12,263 bases of DNA from JADJLQ01 sp034439915 (GCA_034439915.1 JAWXBI010000051.1:1-12263), one strand, 5' to 3'. Shown: positions 1 through 6,834, counted from the stretch's first letter. The notes: a model not told the origin generated them from the letters alone. Made by a program: numbers and translations.

Positions 1-47
1 TTAAAATGTTCGATCTTAAAATATATATACAAGGTCGGAGTTAAACT

Positions 48-74
48 CCTCCCGAACTCTGGGCCGGGCAGGGA
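48..74. repeat. Copy 1 of a CCTCCCGAA...CGGGCAGGGA repeat
   Basis: CCTCCCGAA (48-56) and CGGGCAGGGA (65-74) flank a short centre. The same two blocks recur at 207-215 and 226-235 around a different centre. The blocks are partly complementary (CCCG with CGGG, TCCC with GGGA), so each copy can fold on itself. Conserved arms with a varying centre are typical of short palindromic interspersed repeats. Confidence 0.5.
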
Positions 75-106
75 ATGGCGAGGTAACAAAAAAGTTGACT
101 CGCCAT
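75..106. repeat. 13-bp inverted repeat (stem-loop)
   Basis: Arm 75-87 (ATGGCGAGGTAAC) pairs with 94-106 (GTTGACTCGCCAT) around a six-A loop. Eight outer pairs are perfect, then one G/A mismatch and one G-T wobble, then three further pairs. This is a strong hairpin in RNA. It is not followed by a T run, so it is not a classic intrinsic terminator. Its 3' arm overlaps a competing hairpin, CTCGC (99-103) with GCGAG (108-112). Confidence 0.6.
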
Positions 107-157
107 CGCGAGCAAAAGCCTCACGACCCGAGACCCTTAGCTTGGAAAGATCTGCCT

Positions 158-202
158 GTCCGCCTAGGAGACAATCATAGATTCTACCCTGTGCAGGCGG
201 AC
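158..202. repeat. 8-bp inverted repeat GTCCGCCT/AGGCGGAC
   Basis: GTCCGCCT (158-165) is perfectly complementary to AGGCGGAC (195-202), separated by 29 bases. Joined directly, the arms would form a 16-bp palindrome, so the intervening segment could be an insertion into a palindromic repeat (inference) or simply a large loop. GCCTG (154-158) with CAGGC (194-198) is a weaker competing pairing. Confidence 0.5.
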
Positions 203-206
203 TCTA

Positions 207-235
207 CCTCCCGAAATTTAAATTTCGGGCAGGGA
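207..235. repeat. Copy 2 of the repeat, holding a perfect 20-bp palindrome
   Basis: The CCTCCCGAA and CGGGCAGGGA blocks of copy 1 recur here. Bases 210-229 form a perfect palindrome with arms CCCGAAATTT and AAATTTCGGG and no spacer. In DNA it could be a dimeric protein site, and in RNA it would form a long hairpin. Confidence 0.6.
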
Positions 236-238
236 CCA

Positions 239-291
239 CCGCCTACAACTCAGTCATATTTTCATTCGTGAGTTAGAGAAAGCTGTAGCGG
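239..291. repeat. Two-part inverted repeat (stem with internal bulge)
   Basis: CCG-c-CTACA (239-247) pairs with TGTAGCGG (284-291) with one bulged base. Nested inside it, AACTCA (247-252) pairs with TGAGTT (269-274), the two helices sharing base 247 as alternative partners. Bases 289-293 (CGGCG) can instead pair with 303-307 (CGCCG). The function is unknown. It extends the structured stretch to within about 80 bases of the next start codon. Confidence 0.4.
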
Positions 292-344
292 CGTGTTTCA
301 ACCGCCGATCCGAAAAACAGCAGGATAAATGCTAATTGATTTTC

Positions 345-370
345 CTTAAAACATCCTATCTTGTTTTAAG
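345..370. promoter_or_regulatory. 9-bp inverted repeat upstream of the oxidoreductase
   Basis: CTTAAAACA (345-353) and TGTTTTAAG (362-370) are perfect inverted arms around an 8-base spacer, ending 17 bases before the ATG at 388. The size and placement suit an operator for a dimeric regulator. A terminator for an upstream transcript is the alternative, but no T run follows on the + strand. I found no clear TAnnTTTG box between it and the start. Confidence 0.45.
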
Positions 371-387
371 TATTAAACTTTAACTCC

Positions 388-1719
388 ATGGCAGCTCGAA
401 GAAAATTTTTAAAACAATCAGGACTTACCTTGCTCGGTGCAGGTATATTAAACCCAGGCCAAACCTCCCCTTTTACGATTTTTAACAGAAAATCAGCCCC
501 TTCGGACACTATTCGCTTTGCTACTATTGGCATCAATGGTATGGGATGGGCAAATACCAGGGCTGCATTAGTCCAGCCTAAAACTCAATTGGTGGCGATC
601 TGTGATATTGATCAGAACGTGATCAATAAAAGGATGGCCGACCTGAAAGATCTCAAGGTAGATACTACCAAGGTCCAAACCTTTAAAGATTATAGAAAAT
701 TATTGGAGCTGAAGGACCTGGATGCCATCATCATAGGAACCCCTGACCACTGGCACCCGCTGATCACCATTCACGGATGCCAGGCAGGTAAAGATGTATA
801 CGTTGAAAAGCCAATTGCCAACTCGATCGGTGAGAGCCTGGCGATGGAACAGGCTCAAAAAAAATACAACCGGGCCATCCAGGTTGGCCAATGGCAGCGC
901 AGCCAAAAACATTTCCGCGATGCTATTGACTTTGTCCATTCAGGCAAACTGGGTAATATCCGCACTTCCAAAGCCTGGGCTTATCAGGGCTGGATGAAAC
1001 CGGCGCCTGTCGTGCCGGACTCCACGCCACCGGAGGGAGTCGATTATGATATGTGGCAGGGACCGGCTTTAAAACGGCCTTTCAACACCAGCCATTTTCA
1101 TTTTAATTTCAGGTGGTTTTGGCCTTATGCCGGTGGCTTAATGTGTGACTGGGGTGTCCACCTGATTGATTATGCCTTGTTTGGCATGAAGGCTACCATG
1201 CCTAAAACCGTGGCTTCTCTGGGAGGAAAATTTGCCTATCCTGAACTCAGCCACGAAACGCCAGACTCTCAACATGCCATCTACGAATTTGATAAGTTTA
1301 TATTGAGTTGGGAACACGCGATGAGTATTGACAACGGGCCATATGGACGTGATCACGGCATTTCTTTCATTGGAAACAACGGGACATTGATACTCGACCG
1401 CGGAGGCTGGGAGGTTATCGAAGAAAAACGGGAAAAAGACAAAATCCTGATCCCCTATCAAAAACGCGAAGACAATGGGGTGGAAAAACATATGGAAAAT
1501 TTCTTCGGAGTTGTTCGTTCCCGTAAAATGGAAGATCTCAATGCTTCTATACAGGTAGGTTCTTTAGTAGCCAAGGTATGTCAGATGGGGAATATTGCTT
1601 TCCGAAGCCAGAAAAAGCTCAATTGGGATGCGACAACCCAACAATTTACCGACGAACAGGTAAACAAAGAATACCTGATGCCTGCTTATCATAATGGGTA
1701 TAATCTGCCGATGGTTTAA
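388..1719 (+). CDS. Tat-exported Gfo/Idh/MocA family oxidoreductase
   Basis: This is a probable NAD(P)-dependent sugar or polyol dehydrogenase, or a related glycoside-modifying enzyme, of 443 residues. The N-terminus carries a twin-arginine motif (ARRKFLK, residues 3-9) followed by a hydrophobic stretch, so the protein is probably folded in the cytoplasm and exported to the periplasm by Tat. The Rossmann domain starts near residue 43 with the glycine-rich turn around 48-53. GTPDHWH (117-123) and VEKP (139-142) are hallmark motifs of the family; the EKP lysine is the usual catalytic or cofactor-contact residue. CDWGVHLID (253-261) carries the histidine and aspartate typical of the C-terminal substrate domain. 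The length fits the Bacteroidota exported subgroup. The ATG at 388 is chosen because the Tat motif follows at once. It stands alone, with no operon partner in view, so the substrate cannot be named. Confidence 0.93.
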   Translation: MAARRKFLKQSGLTLLGAGILNPGQTSPFTIFNRKSAPSDTIRFATIGINGMGWANTRAALVQPKTQLVAICDIDQNVINKRMADLKDLKVDTTKVQTFKDYRKLLELKDLDAIIIGTPDHWHPLITIHGCQAGKDVYVEKPIANSIGESLAMEQAQKKYNRAIQVGQWQRSQKHFRDAIDFVHSGKLGNIRTSKAWAYQGWMKPAPVVPDSTPPEGVDYDMWQGPALKRPFNTSHFHFNFRWFWPYAGGLMCDWGVHLIDYALFGMKATMPKTVASLGGKFAYPELSHETPDSQHAIYEFDKFILSWEHAMSIDNGPYGRDHGISFIGNNGTLILDRGGWEVIEEKREKDKILIPYQKREDNGVEKHMENFFGVVRSRKMEDLNASIQVGSLVAKVCQMGNIAFRSQKKLNWDATTQQFTDEQVNKEYLMPAYHNGYNLPMV

Positions 1720-1735
1720 GTTAATGAAAGAATGA

Positions 1736-1767
1736 AGGGAATCAAAAAATGAAATTTTTGAGTCCCT
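1736..1767. terminator. Bidirectional intrinsic terminator between convergent genes
   Basis: AGGGA (1736-1740), one A/G mismatch, then TCAAAAA (1742-1748) pair with TTTTTGA (1755-1761) and TCCCT (1763-1767) around a 6-base loop. The A-rich 5' arm and T-rich 3' arm give a U tract in either direction. It starts 16 bases after the stop of the oxidoreductase gene and lies 11 bases beyond the stop of the opposing gene, so it can serve both. Confidence 0.75.
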
Positions 1768-1777
1768 CTCTCATTTC

Positions 1778-2895
1778 CTATTTGATTTCCATTATATACA
1801 TCCATTCCGCTTCCGGATCATGGAATACCTGAGTATTTTGCATGGTTATAAACTTATTTTTTTCCAAAAATTTATATTGGTTTAATCCCAGAGATCTGTC
1901 CAATTCTTCTTCATTGAGTTGATGACCGCTTTTTTTATCCAAAATAATATAATGGGCGACTATATATTTTCCTGGATTAAGAGTATATAAATTCTGATTA
2001 TCCAACGGAAGGGTGTACACGATCAACAAGTAGTCCTGCGTAGATACCATTTCCAAATAAATGCTATTTCCATTATACGTACTGATCACCGAGTCCAATG
2101 GCCTGAGGGGTGCAAAAGAATCCGGTTTGATTTCAAGCGTTCGGCTTTCTGTAAAGTCAGTCAAATCATATTCATGGACTTGCGACCTGGGGTTAAAAAT
2201 CATATAGGCTTTGAGCTTCACTTTATCAATTGAATGGACTTTAAGAAAACTAAGGGCACTTATTCTCCAATAATCAAAGGTACCGTCAACCAAAGGTTGG
2301 GGGGGGCAAAATCAGCAGACAAGCCATCTGAATAATTATAAGCAGTTAAGTTTTTGACCTTATGAAACTCCCTGCTAGCCAAATCAAATTTTTTAGTGTT
2401 TAGCACGCCTTCAATATCTTCTATAGGATTATGGATCAACCATCTGGCATGGTCGATCTCAATCACATCGCATTGCCCCGATGAAGCACTCAATAGGTTT
2501 TTTACTTTAACGTTTTTTAGTTGTTCGCCGGAATAATCATATTCTGTATACCCTTTATTAGAGCATAACACTATAGTATGATTATCCAGAAAATCGCCAA
2601 AAAATAAAGAAGCTCCGATATGCTTATAATCAGATTCCGTGACCTGAAATGAATTTTTTAGCGTACCCCCCGTATCTACTATGTGGACTTTACCTGAATT
2701 GGCCGTAAATACCAATAGATCGTGATTGAAAGGGGAAATATTTAAAAAATGAGTGACCCCATTGACGGGCAACCGGATTGAATCAATTTTATAAATTTGG
2801 ATCGCTTCAGATGGATGAGTCTCAGAAGGCAGATAATTTTTACAAAAACTGAAATAAAAAGGAAAAATTATAAAAAGCAAATAAGGATACCTCAT
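1778..2895 (-). pseudogene. Uncharacterised exported protein, split by a frameshift at an 8-C run
   Basis: One gene read in two frames. The 5' part (2895 down to 2260, 211 codons) begins with a hydrophobic signal-like segment, MRYPYLLFIIF..., and a cysteine at residue 18. The lipobox is poor (FSFC), so lipoprotein status is uncertain. After residue 199 it runs through CCCCCCCC (2306-2299 on this strand) and ends 12 residues later. The 3' part (to 1778) is open in the frame reached by adding one C, or by a -1 shift, and has no ATG at the junction, only a TTG at 2293. The joined product would be about 372 residues. Short repeated strand-like stretches (LLVFTANSGKVHIVDTGG, NHTIVLCSNKGYTEYD) resemble a beta-propeller-like Bacteroidota surface protein such as the 6-bladed propeller or DUF4221 families; this is a guess from style. 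It may be a pseudogene, a phase-variable gene, a programmed frameshift or a sequencing error. Confidence 0.7.
2299..2306. repeat. Homopolymer run of 8 G (8 C on the coding strand)
   Basis: This run marks the exact site where the minus-strand reading frame breaks. In the 0 frame the codons are gcc ccc ccc aac, so C CCC CCC fits the X XXY YYZ pattern of -1 slippery heptamers. A small 5-bp hairpin (2287-2291 with 2295-2299) follows directly. It sits closer than the usual spacing of a frameshift stimulator. Confidence 0.8.
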
Positions 2896-3030
2896 TGGAT
2901 TATTATAAAATTAAAAGGTGAGCCCTTCTTTTCCAAATTAATAATGGAACTATTTGTTCTTTTCTGATTCGAAAAAGTGACATCATATTCAGGTCATCAC
3001 GTGACTTTTCATTTCAATTTCAAATAACCT

Positions 3031-3048
3031 TTACTCAAAGCTGAGTAA
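3031..3048. promoter_or_regulatory. 7-bp inverted repeat upstream of the trans-sulfuration enzyme
   Basis: TTACTCA (3031-3037) and TGAGTAA (3042-3048) are perfect arms around a 4-base spacer. The repeat covers the place where a -33 element would lie for the -7-like box at 3064-3071, so it could be an operator for the gene starting at 3076 (inference). An 8-bp palindrome, TCACGTGA, lies further upstream at 2997-3004 in the same intergenic region. Confidence 0.4.
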
Positions 3049-3063
3049 TACTGGCCAGAGCCT

Positions 3064-3071
3064 TAACTTCG
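3064..3071 (+). promoter_or_regulatory. Near-consensus Bacteroidota -7 box (TAACTTCG)
   Basis: TAACTTCG matches TAnnTTTG at 5 of its 6 fixed positions and ends 4 bases before the ATG at 3076. If used, the transcript would be leaderless or nearly so. No good TTTG -33 element is visible. Confidence 0.35.
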
Positions 3072-3075
3072 CCCC

Positions 3076-4221
3076 ATGAAATTTGCTACCAAAGTCATCC
3101 ATGCCGGAATAGAGCCCGATCCATCCACCGGTGCGATCATGACTCCCATTTATCAGACTTCTACCTATGTGCAAACTGCTCCCGGTGAACATAAAGGATA
3201 TGAATATGCCCGTACTCAAAACCCTACCCGGACTGCCCTCGAGACCAACCTGGCTGCCCTGGAAAATGGAAACCATGGAATTTGTTTTGCCAGCGGACTT
3301 GCGGCACAGGATGCGGTAATGAAATTGCTGTACCCGGGGGATCAAATCCTTTCTACTAACGACCTCTATGGAGGTAGTTTTCGTCAGATGCGACGGGTTT
3401 ACGAGAAATTTGGCATTCAATCCAATTTTGTCGATTTATCGGATGAATCGGTAGCTCGTGAAGCCATAAAACCAGGTATAAGACTGCTATGGGTGGAAAC
3501 CCCGACCAATCCCATGCTTAATATCATTGACCTGGAATTGGTTTGCGATCTGGCCAAACAACACGGGATCATGGTCTGCGTGGACAATACGTTCGCTTCT
3601 CCATATTTACAAAACCCCCTGGATTACGGAGCCGATATCGTGTTACATTCAGCTACGAAGTATATCGGTGGACATTCGGATGTGATACATGGGGCACTCA
3701 TAGTTAAGGATAAAACTTTAGCTGATCAATTGCATTTTATTCAGAACGCCACAGGAGCAGTACCCGGGCCCATGGATTGTTTTCTGATTTTAAGGGGCAT
3801 TAAAACGCTTCATGTGAGGGTGCAACGAGCCTGTCAAAACGCAGCCCGGATTGCCCATCACCTCGATGCCCACCCCAAAGTAGGCGTGGTATTTTATCCC
3901 GGCTTTGCCTCGCACAGGAACCACCAGGTAGCTAAAAAACAAATGCGTGACTTTGGGGCCATGGTTTCCTTTGATTTAAATTCAAACACTCAGGAGACCG
4001 CTAATAAAGTATTGAGCAATACCCGCTTGTTTTCTTTGGCAGAGTCCCTTGGCGGGGTCGAATCCCTCATTGGTCATCCGGCGTCCATGACGCATGCCTC
4101 CATACCCCGTGAAGAACGGTTAAAAACCGGGCTGACCGATTCCCTCATCAGGCTCAGTGTAGGTATCGAAGATGTGGAAGACCTGATCGCGGACCTGGAT
4201 ACCGCCTTGACCTATGCATGA
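3076..4221 (+). CDS. Cystathionine gamma-synthase / gamma-lyase (PLP trans-sulfuration enzyme)
   Basis: This is a PLP-dependent enzyme of the Cys/Met metabolism family, 381 residues, full length for the family. It either joins cysteine to an activated homoserine to make cystathionine, or cleaves cystathionine. Visible landmarks are YEYARTQNPTR (42-52), with the phosphate-binding Tyr and Arg; FASGLAA (71-77); VETPTNP (140-146); CVDNTFASP (168-176), whose Asp170 contacts the pyridine nitrogen; and HSATKYIGGHSD (191-202), where Lys195 forms the Schiff base. The C-terminal SLGGVESLIGHPASMTH block is shared by gamma-synthases and gamma-lyases and does not separate them. The start follows a -7-like box by 4 bases. 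The stop overlaps the radC start by 8 bases, so the two are probably cotranscribed. No other methionine gene is nearby to settle the reaction direction. The protein is cytoplasmic. Confidence 0.92.
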   Translation: MKFATKVIHAGIEPDPSTGAIMTPIYQTSTYVQTAPGEHKGYEYARTQNPTRTALETNLAALENGNHGICFASGLAAQDAVMKLLYPGDQILSTNDLYGGSFRQMRRVYEKFGIQSNFVDLSDESVAREAIKPGIRLLWVETPTNPMLNIIDLELVCDLAKQHGIMVCVDNTFASPYLQNPLDYGADIVLHSATKYIGGHSDVIHGALIVKDKTLADQLHFIQNATGAVPGPMDCFLILRGIKTLHVRVQRACQNAARIAHHLDAHPKVGVVFYPGFASHRNHQVAKKQMRDFGAMVSFDLNSNTQETANKVLSNTRLFSLAESLGGVESLIGHPASMTHASIPREERLKTGLTDSLIRLSVGIEDVEDLIADLDTALTYA

Positions 4222-4903
4222 GGAGAAAAAAAGTATTAAATACTGGTCGCCGCAGGACCAGCCCAGAGAAAAATTACTTTCAAAAGGAGCCCTGGCACTT
4301 TCGGATTCCGAATTGATCGCCATATTATTAGGTACAGGGATCAAGGATTTCAGTGCCATCGATCTTAGCCGCACGTTACTCCAGCACGCCAACCACGATC
4401 TGAACGCCCTGGCTGCCCTCACCTATCATGAACTCAATAAACTAAAGGGAATTGGCCCTGCCAAGGCCCTGACCATTCAGGCTGCCCTGGAACTGGGACG
4501 CAGGCGTCAGTACTCACCGACTGATAACCGGAGAAAAATCACCTCCAGTGACGATGCAGCCCAACTGTTCAATGCCTTAAGGGAAAGCCGCCAGGAAGAA
4601 TTTTGGGTAGCCTGTCTCAATTCCAAATCCTCCCTCCTCCACCTTGACCGCATCCATATCGGTGGTATCGCATCGGTGGCAGCTGACCCCAGGATCATTT
4701 TTAGCCTGGCCTTACAATACCATGCGGTTTCGATAGTGATTGCCCATAATCATCCATCGGGCAACCTCCGGCCAAGCAAAGAAGATGAATCCGTCACCCT
4801 AAAACTTAAAGCGGCAGGCGCTTTATTGGATATCCGCCTGGCAGACCACCTGATTATTACAAGAGAGGGATATTACAGTTTTGCAGACGAAGGAATGATT
4901 TGA
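4214..4903 (+). CDS. radC: RadC family (UPF0758) JAB-domain protein
   Basis: A 229-residue protein with the usual RadC layout. The N-terminal part holds a helix-hairpin-helix (around LKGIGPAKA, 77-85), a likely DNA-contact element. The C-terminal part is a JAB1/MPN-like metal domain with HNHPSG (178-183) and Asp191 as the expected zinc ligands, plus an upstream Glu in RQEEFW (126-131). The historical link to DNA repair comes from an E. coli allele later questioned, so its true role is unclear; it may be a nuclease or isopeptidase-like enzyme. The ATG overlaps the last 8 bases of the preceding trans-sulfuration gene in another frame, which suggests translational coupling although the functions are unrelated. 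A hairpin follows the stop at 4918-4935. Confidence 0.93.
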   Translation: MHEEKKSIKYWSPQDQPREKLLSKGALALSDSELIAILLGTGIKDFSAIDLSRTLLQHANHDLNALAALTYHELNKLKGIGPAKALTIQAALELGRRRQYSPTDNRRKITSSDDAAQLFNALRESRQEEFWVACLNSKSSLLHLDRIHIGGIASVAADPRIIFSLALQYHAVSIVIAHNHPSGNLRPSKEDESVTLKLKAAGALLDIRLADHLIITREGYYSFADEGMI

Positions 4904-4917
4904 TTTACGATTCATTC

Positions 4918-4935
4918 GATCCGATGCGTCGGATC
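4918..4935. terminator. Hairpin after radC, possible terminator
   Basis: GATCCGA (4918-4924) and TCGGATC (4929-4935) form a perfect 7-bp stem with a TGCG loop, 14 bases after the radC stop. The following sequence is T-rich but interrupted (ATTCGATTG...), so termination would be imperfect. It directly precedes the tandem repeat and promoter of the exporter gene. Confidence 0.5.
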
Positions 4936-4962
4936 ATTCGATTGATTCGATTTATTCGATTT
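4936..4962. repeat. 9-bp tandem repeat, three copies, abutting a promoter box
   Basis: ATTCGAT begins at 4936, 4945 and 4954, giving three 9-bp units (ATTCGATTG, then ATTCGATTT twice). A fourth ATTCGAT lies at 4914 on the other side of the hairpin. The array runs straight into the TATTTTTG box at 4962 and covers the region where a -33 element is expected. Confidence 0.7.
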
Positions 4963-4969
4963 ATTTTTG
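4962..4969 (+). promoter_or_regulatory. Bacteroidota -7 box TATTTTTG for the ABC exporter
   Basis: An exact match to TAnnTTTG, ending 11 bases before the ATG at 4981. The following GCAC is shared with the box before trhO. No exact TTTG lies at the -33 distance; the closest matches are TTCG (4937-4940) and TTG (4942-4944), inside the tandem repeat. A transcript from here would have a very short leader. Confidence 0.55.
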
Positions 4970-4980
4970 CACACTGACCC

Positions 4981-6741
4981 ATGGCTGAAACCAAACCCAA
5001 GTTTAATTACTCCCTTCTGCGCAGGGTCATCCGGCTCTCAATTCCGTATAAAAAATTATTTTATTGGACCATTGTGCTGGCCATCATACAGGCACCCCTG
5101 GGTATCCTGCGTCCCCACATCATCAATGTCATGGTGGATGACCATGTTATGAAAAATGAACTTAGCGGTTTGGGTTCCCTGGTATGGTGGTATATGTTGG
5201 TCTTATTGGCTACGGTCTGGCTGAGGTATATTTTTATCCTGTGGACCAATACGCTGGGCCAATCGATTATCCGGGATTTGCGTACCTGGGTATTTAACCA
5301 CATCATCGATCTGCGCCTGACCTATTTTGACAAAACCCCTATTGGCACTTCTACTACCCGAACCATTAATGATATTGAATCAATCAATGAAGTATTTTCA
5401 GAAGGGGTCATCACTATATTGGCGGATATCCTGGGACTGATAGCCGTGCTGGTCATCATGTTTGTAGTGAGTTGGAAGTTAAGCCTGATTTGTCTTACTA
5501 CCCTTCCTTTTTTAATCTATGCCAGTTATTTGTTTAAAGAAAAAGTACGGGTTTCCTTTCAACAGGTGCGTACCCATATTGCCCGGATGAATTCTTTTTT
5601 ACAAGAAAGGATTTCGGGCATGAGGATCATTCAGATTTTTAATGCCGAACAGCATGAAAAAGAGAATTTTCGCAAGATCAACCGGGATTACACTCAGGCT
5701 AATATCGATGGAATCTTTTATTATGCCGTATTTTTTCCGGTTGTTGAATTGATTTCTGCAGCTTCCCTGGCCTTAATGGTCTGGTGGGGTGCCAAAGGGG
5801 TTTTACAGGGGGAGGTGACCCTGGGCGCCCTGGTTGCCTTTCCGATTTACCTGACCATGTTGTTCCGACCTATTCGGTTTATGGCGGATAAATTTAACAC
5901 CCTTCAAATGGGGTTGGTCGCTGCCGAACGGGTTTTTGGCATCCTGGATAATCAATCTAAAATCGTCAATGAGGGCAAAGAAGTGGTTAAAGAGCTCCAG
6001 GGCAACCTGGAATTTGACCAGGTAAGATTTAGTTATGACGGCGAACACGAAGTCCTAAAGGGGCTGAGTTTCAAAGTCCCGGCTTACACTACTCTTGCCA
6101 TCGTGGGCAGCACCGGGTCGGGAAAAACCACCATTATCAGTGTACTCAACCGGATGTATGAAATCCAGGGCGGAGAAATACGAATCGACGGTAAAAATAT
6201 TCGCGAATATGAATTGACCTCTTTACGACGCAGAATTGGGATTGTTTTGCAGGATGTATTTTTGTTCGGAGGGACGGTTTTAGAAAACATCACCTTTCGC
6301 CATTCGGGCATCGGCATGGAGCAAGTAGTCCATGCGGCAAAACAAATCGGGGCACATGAATATATCGAGCGGTTGCCGGGGGGATACGAGTTTATTATTG
6401 CTGAGCGGGGATCAAACCTTTCCATGGGACAACGTCAATTGATCTCTTTTGTCCGGGCTTTGGTATTTGATCCCGATATCCTGGTTTTGGATGAAGCGAC
6501 CTCTTCTATTGACCCGGAAACGGAATCTGTCATTCAGTACGCGATTGAAAAGCTTATCGAAAAAAGGACATCGATCATTATTGCACACCGGTTAAGTACC
6601 ATACGTCACGCCAATCAGGTTCTGGTCATGGACCATGGTGAGATCAAAGAAATCGGGACTCATGATGAACTGCTGGAGAAACAGGATGGCTGGTATAAAA
6701 AGCTGCACGAATATCAATTTGCCCGCATGGCCGAGATCTAA
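4981..6741 (+). CDS. MsbA-type ABC exporter half-transporter (fused permease and ATPase)
   Basis: A 586-residue inner-membrane protein that works as a dimer to export a substrate using ATP. Residues about 20-320 form the type 1 transmembrane domain, with hydrophobic segments near 27-48, 67-88, 140-180 and 245-300. The ATPase domain follows. It has Walker A GSTGSGKTT (376-384), a Q-loop in IVLQDVF, signature LSMGQ (480-484), Walker B ILVLDE (500-505) ending in the catalytic Glu505, and the H-loop histidine 536 in IAHRLS. All catalytic elements are present, so it should be active. The family includes lipid A flippases and drug exporters, and the sequence does not tell which this is. It has its own promoter box just upstream and no partner half-transporter beside it, so a homodimer is likely. 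Confidence 0.93.
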   Translation: MAETKPKFNYSLLRRVIRLSIPYKKLFYWTIVLAIIQAPLGILRPHIINVMVDDHVMKNELSGLGSLVWWYMLVLLATVWLRYIFILWTNTLGQSIIRDLRTWVFNHIIDLRLTYFDKTPIGTSTTRTINDIESINEVFSEGVITILADILGLIAVLVIMFVVSWKLSLICLTTLPFLIYASYLFKEKVRVSFQQVRTHIARMNSFLQERISGMRIIQIFNAEQHEKENFRKINRDYTQANIDGIFYYAVFFPVVELISAASLALMVWWGAKGVLQGEVTLGALVAFPIYLTMLFRPIRFMADKFNTLQMGLVAAERVFGILDNQSKIVNEGKEVVKELQGNLEFDQVRFSYDGEHEVLKGLSFKVPAYTTLAIVGSTGSGKTTIISVLNRMYEIQGGEIRIDGKNIREYELTSLRRRIGIVLQDVFLFGGTVLENITFRHSGIGMEQVVHAAKQIGAHEYIERLPGGYEFIIAERGSNLSMGQRQLISFVRALVFDPDILVLDEATSSIDPETESVIQYAIEKLIEKRTSIIIAHRLSTIRHANQVLVMDHGEIKEIGTHDELLEKQDGWYKKLHEYQFARMAEI

Positions 6742-6834
6742 TAACGCCTCCATCAGGTTTTTTTAAAGGTTGATCGATATTTAGAATGGGTACAGAACTT
6801 TATACGTCCTCCGGCTTGTTTATAAATTAAATTA

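Larger units (their letters stand above)
1..387. other. Gene-free, palindrome-rich region
   Basis: I find no convincing coding sequence, tRNA or known riboswitch signature in these 387 bases. The part from about 37 to 310 is richer in G and C than the AT-rich flanks and is packed with inverted repeats, listed separately. Several of them compete: bases 99-103 (CTCGC) can pair either within the 75-106 stem or with 108-112 (GCGAG), and 154-158 (GCCTG) can pair with 194-198 instead of the main 158-202 stem. This could be a structured RNA, a cluster of short palindromic intergenic repeats of the kind seen in Bacteroidota genomes (general recollection), or a decayed non-autonomous element. The sequence alone does not decide, and the upstream gene lies outside the window. 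Confidence 0.55.

Noticed and set aside
1..340. A known riboswitch, tmRNA, RNase P RNA or tRNA in the left-end structured stretch
   Set aside because: I looked for the conserved cores of TPP, SAM and cobalamin riboswitches, the tRNA T-loop, the tmRNA ends and the RNase P GAGGAAAGTCC block, and found none.
1138..1491. Antisense open frame of 117 codons inside the oxidoreductase gene
   Set aside because: It lies wholly within a strongly supported gene on the other strand and shows no family motif. The same reasoning removes the other antisense and alternate-frame stretches across the window.
1778..2293. A separate 171-codon gene starting with TTG at 2293
   Set aside because: The frame has no ATG near its start, begins right at the C run where the other frame fails, and continues a single plausible protein. 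It is the 3' part of the same gene.
6746..6764. Possible terminator after the ABC exporter (CCT...AGG then seven T)
   Set aside because: The stem is only 3 bp. The T run is suggestive, but the hairpin is too weak to call.
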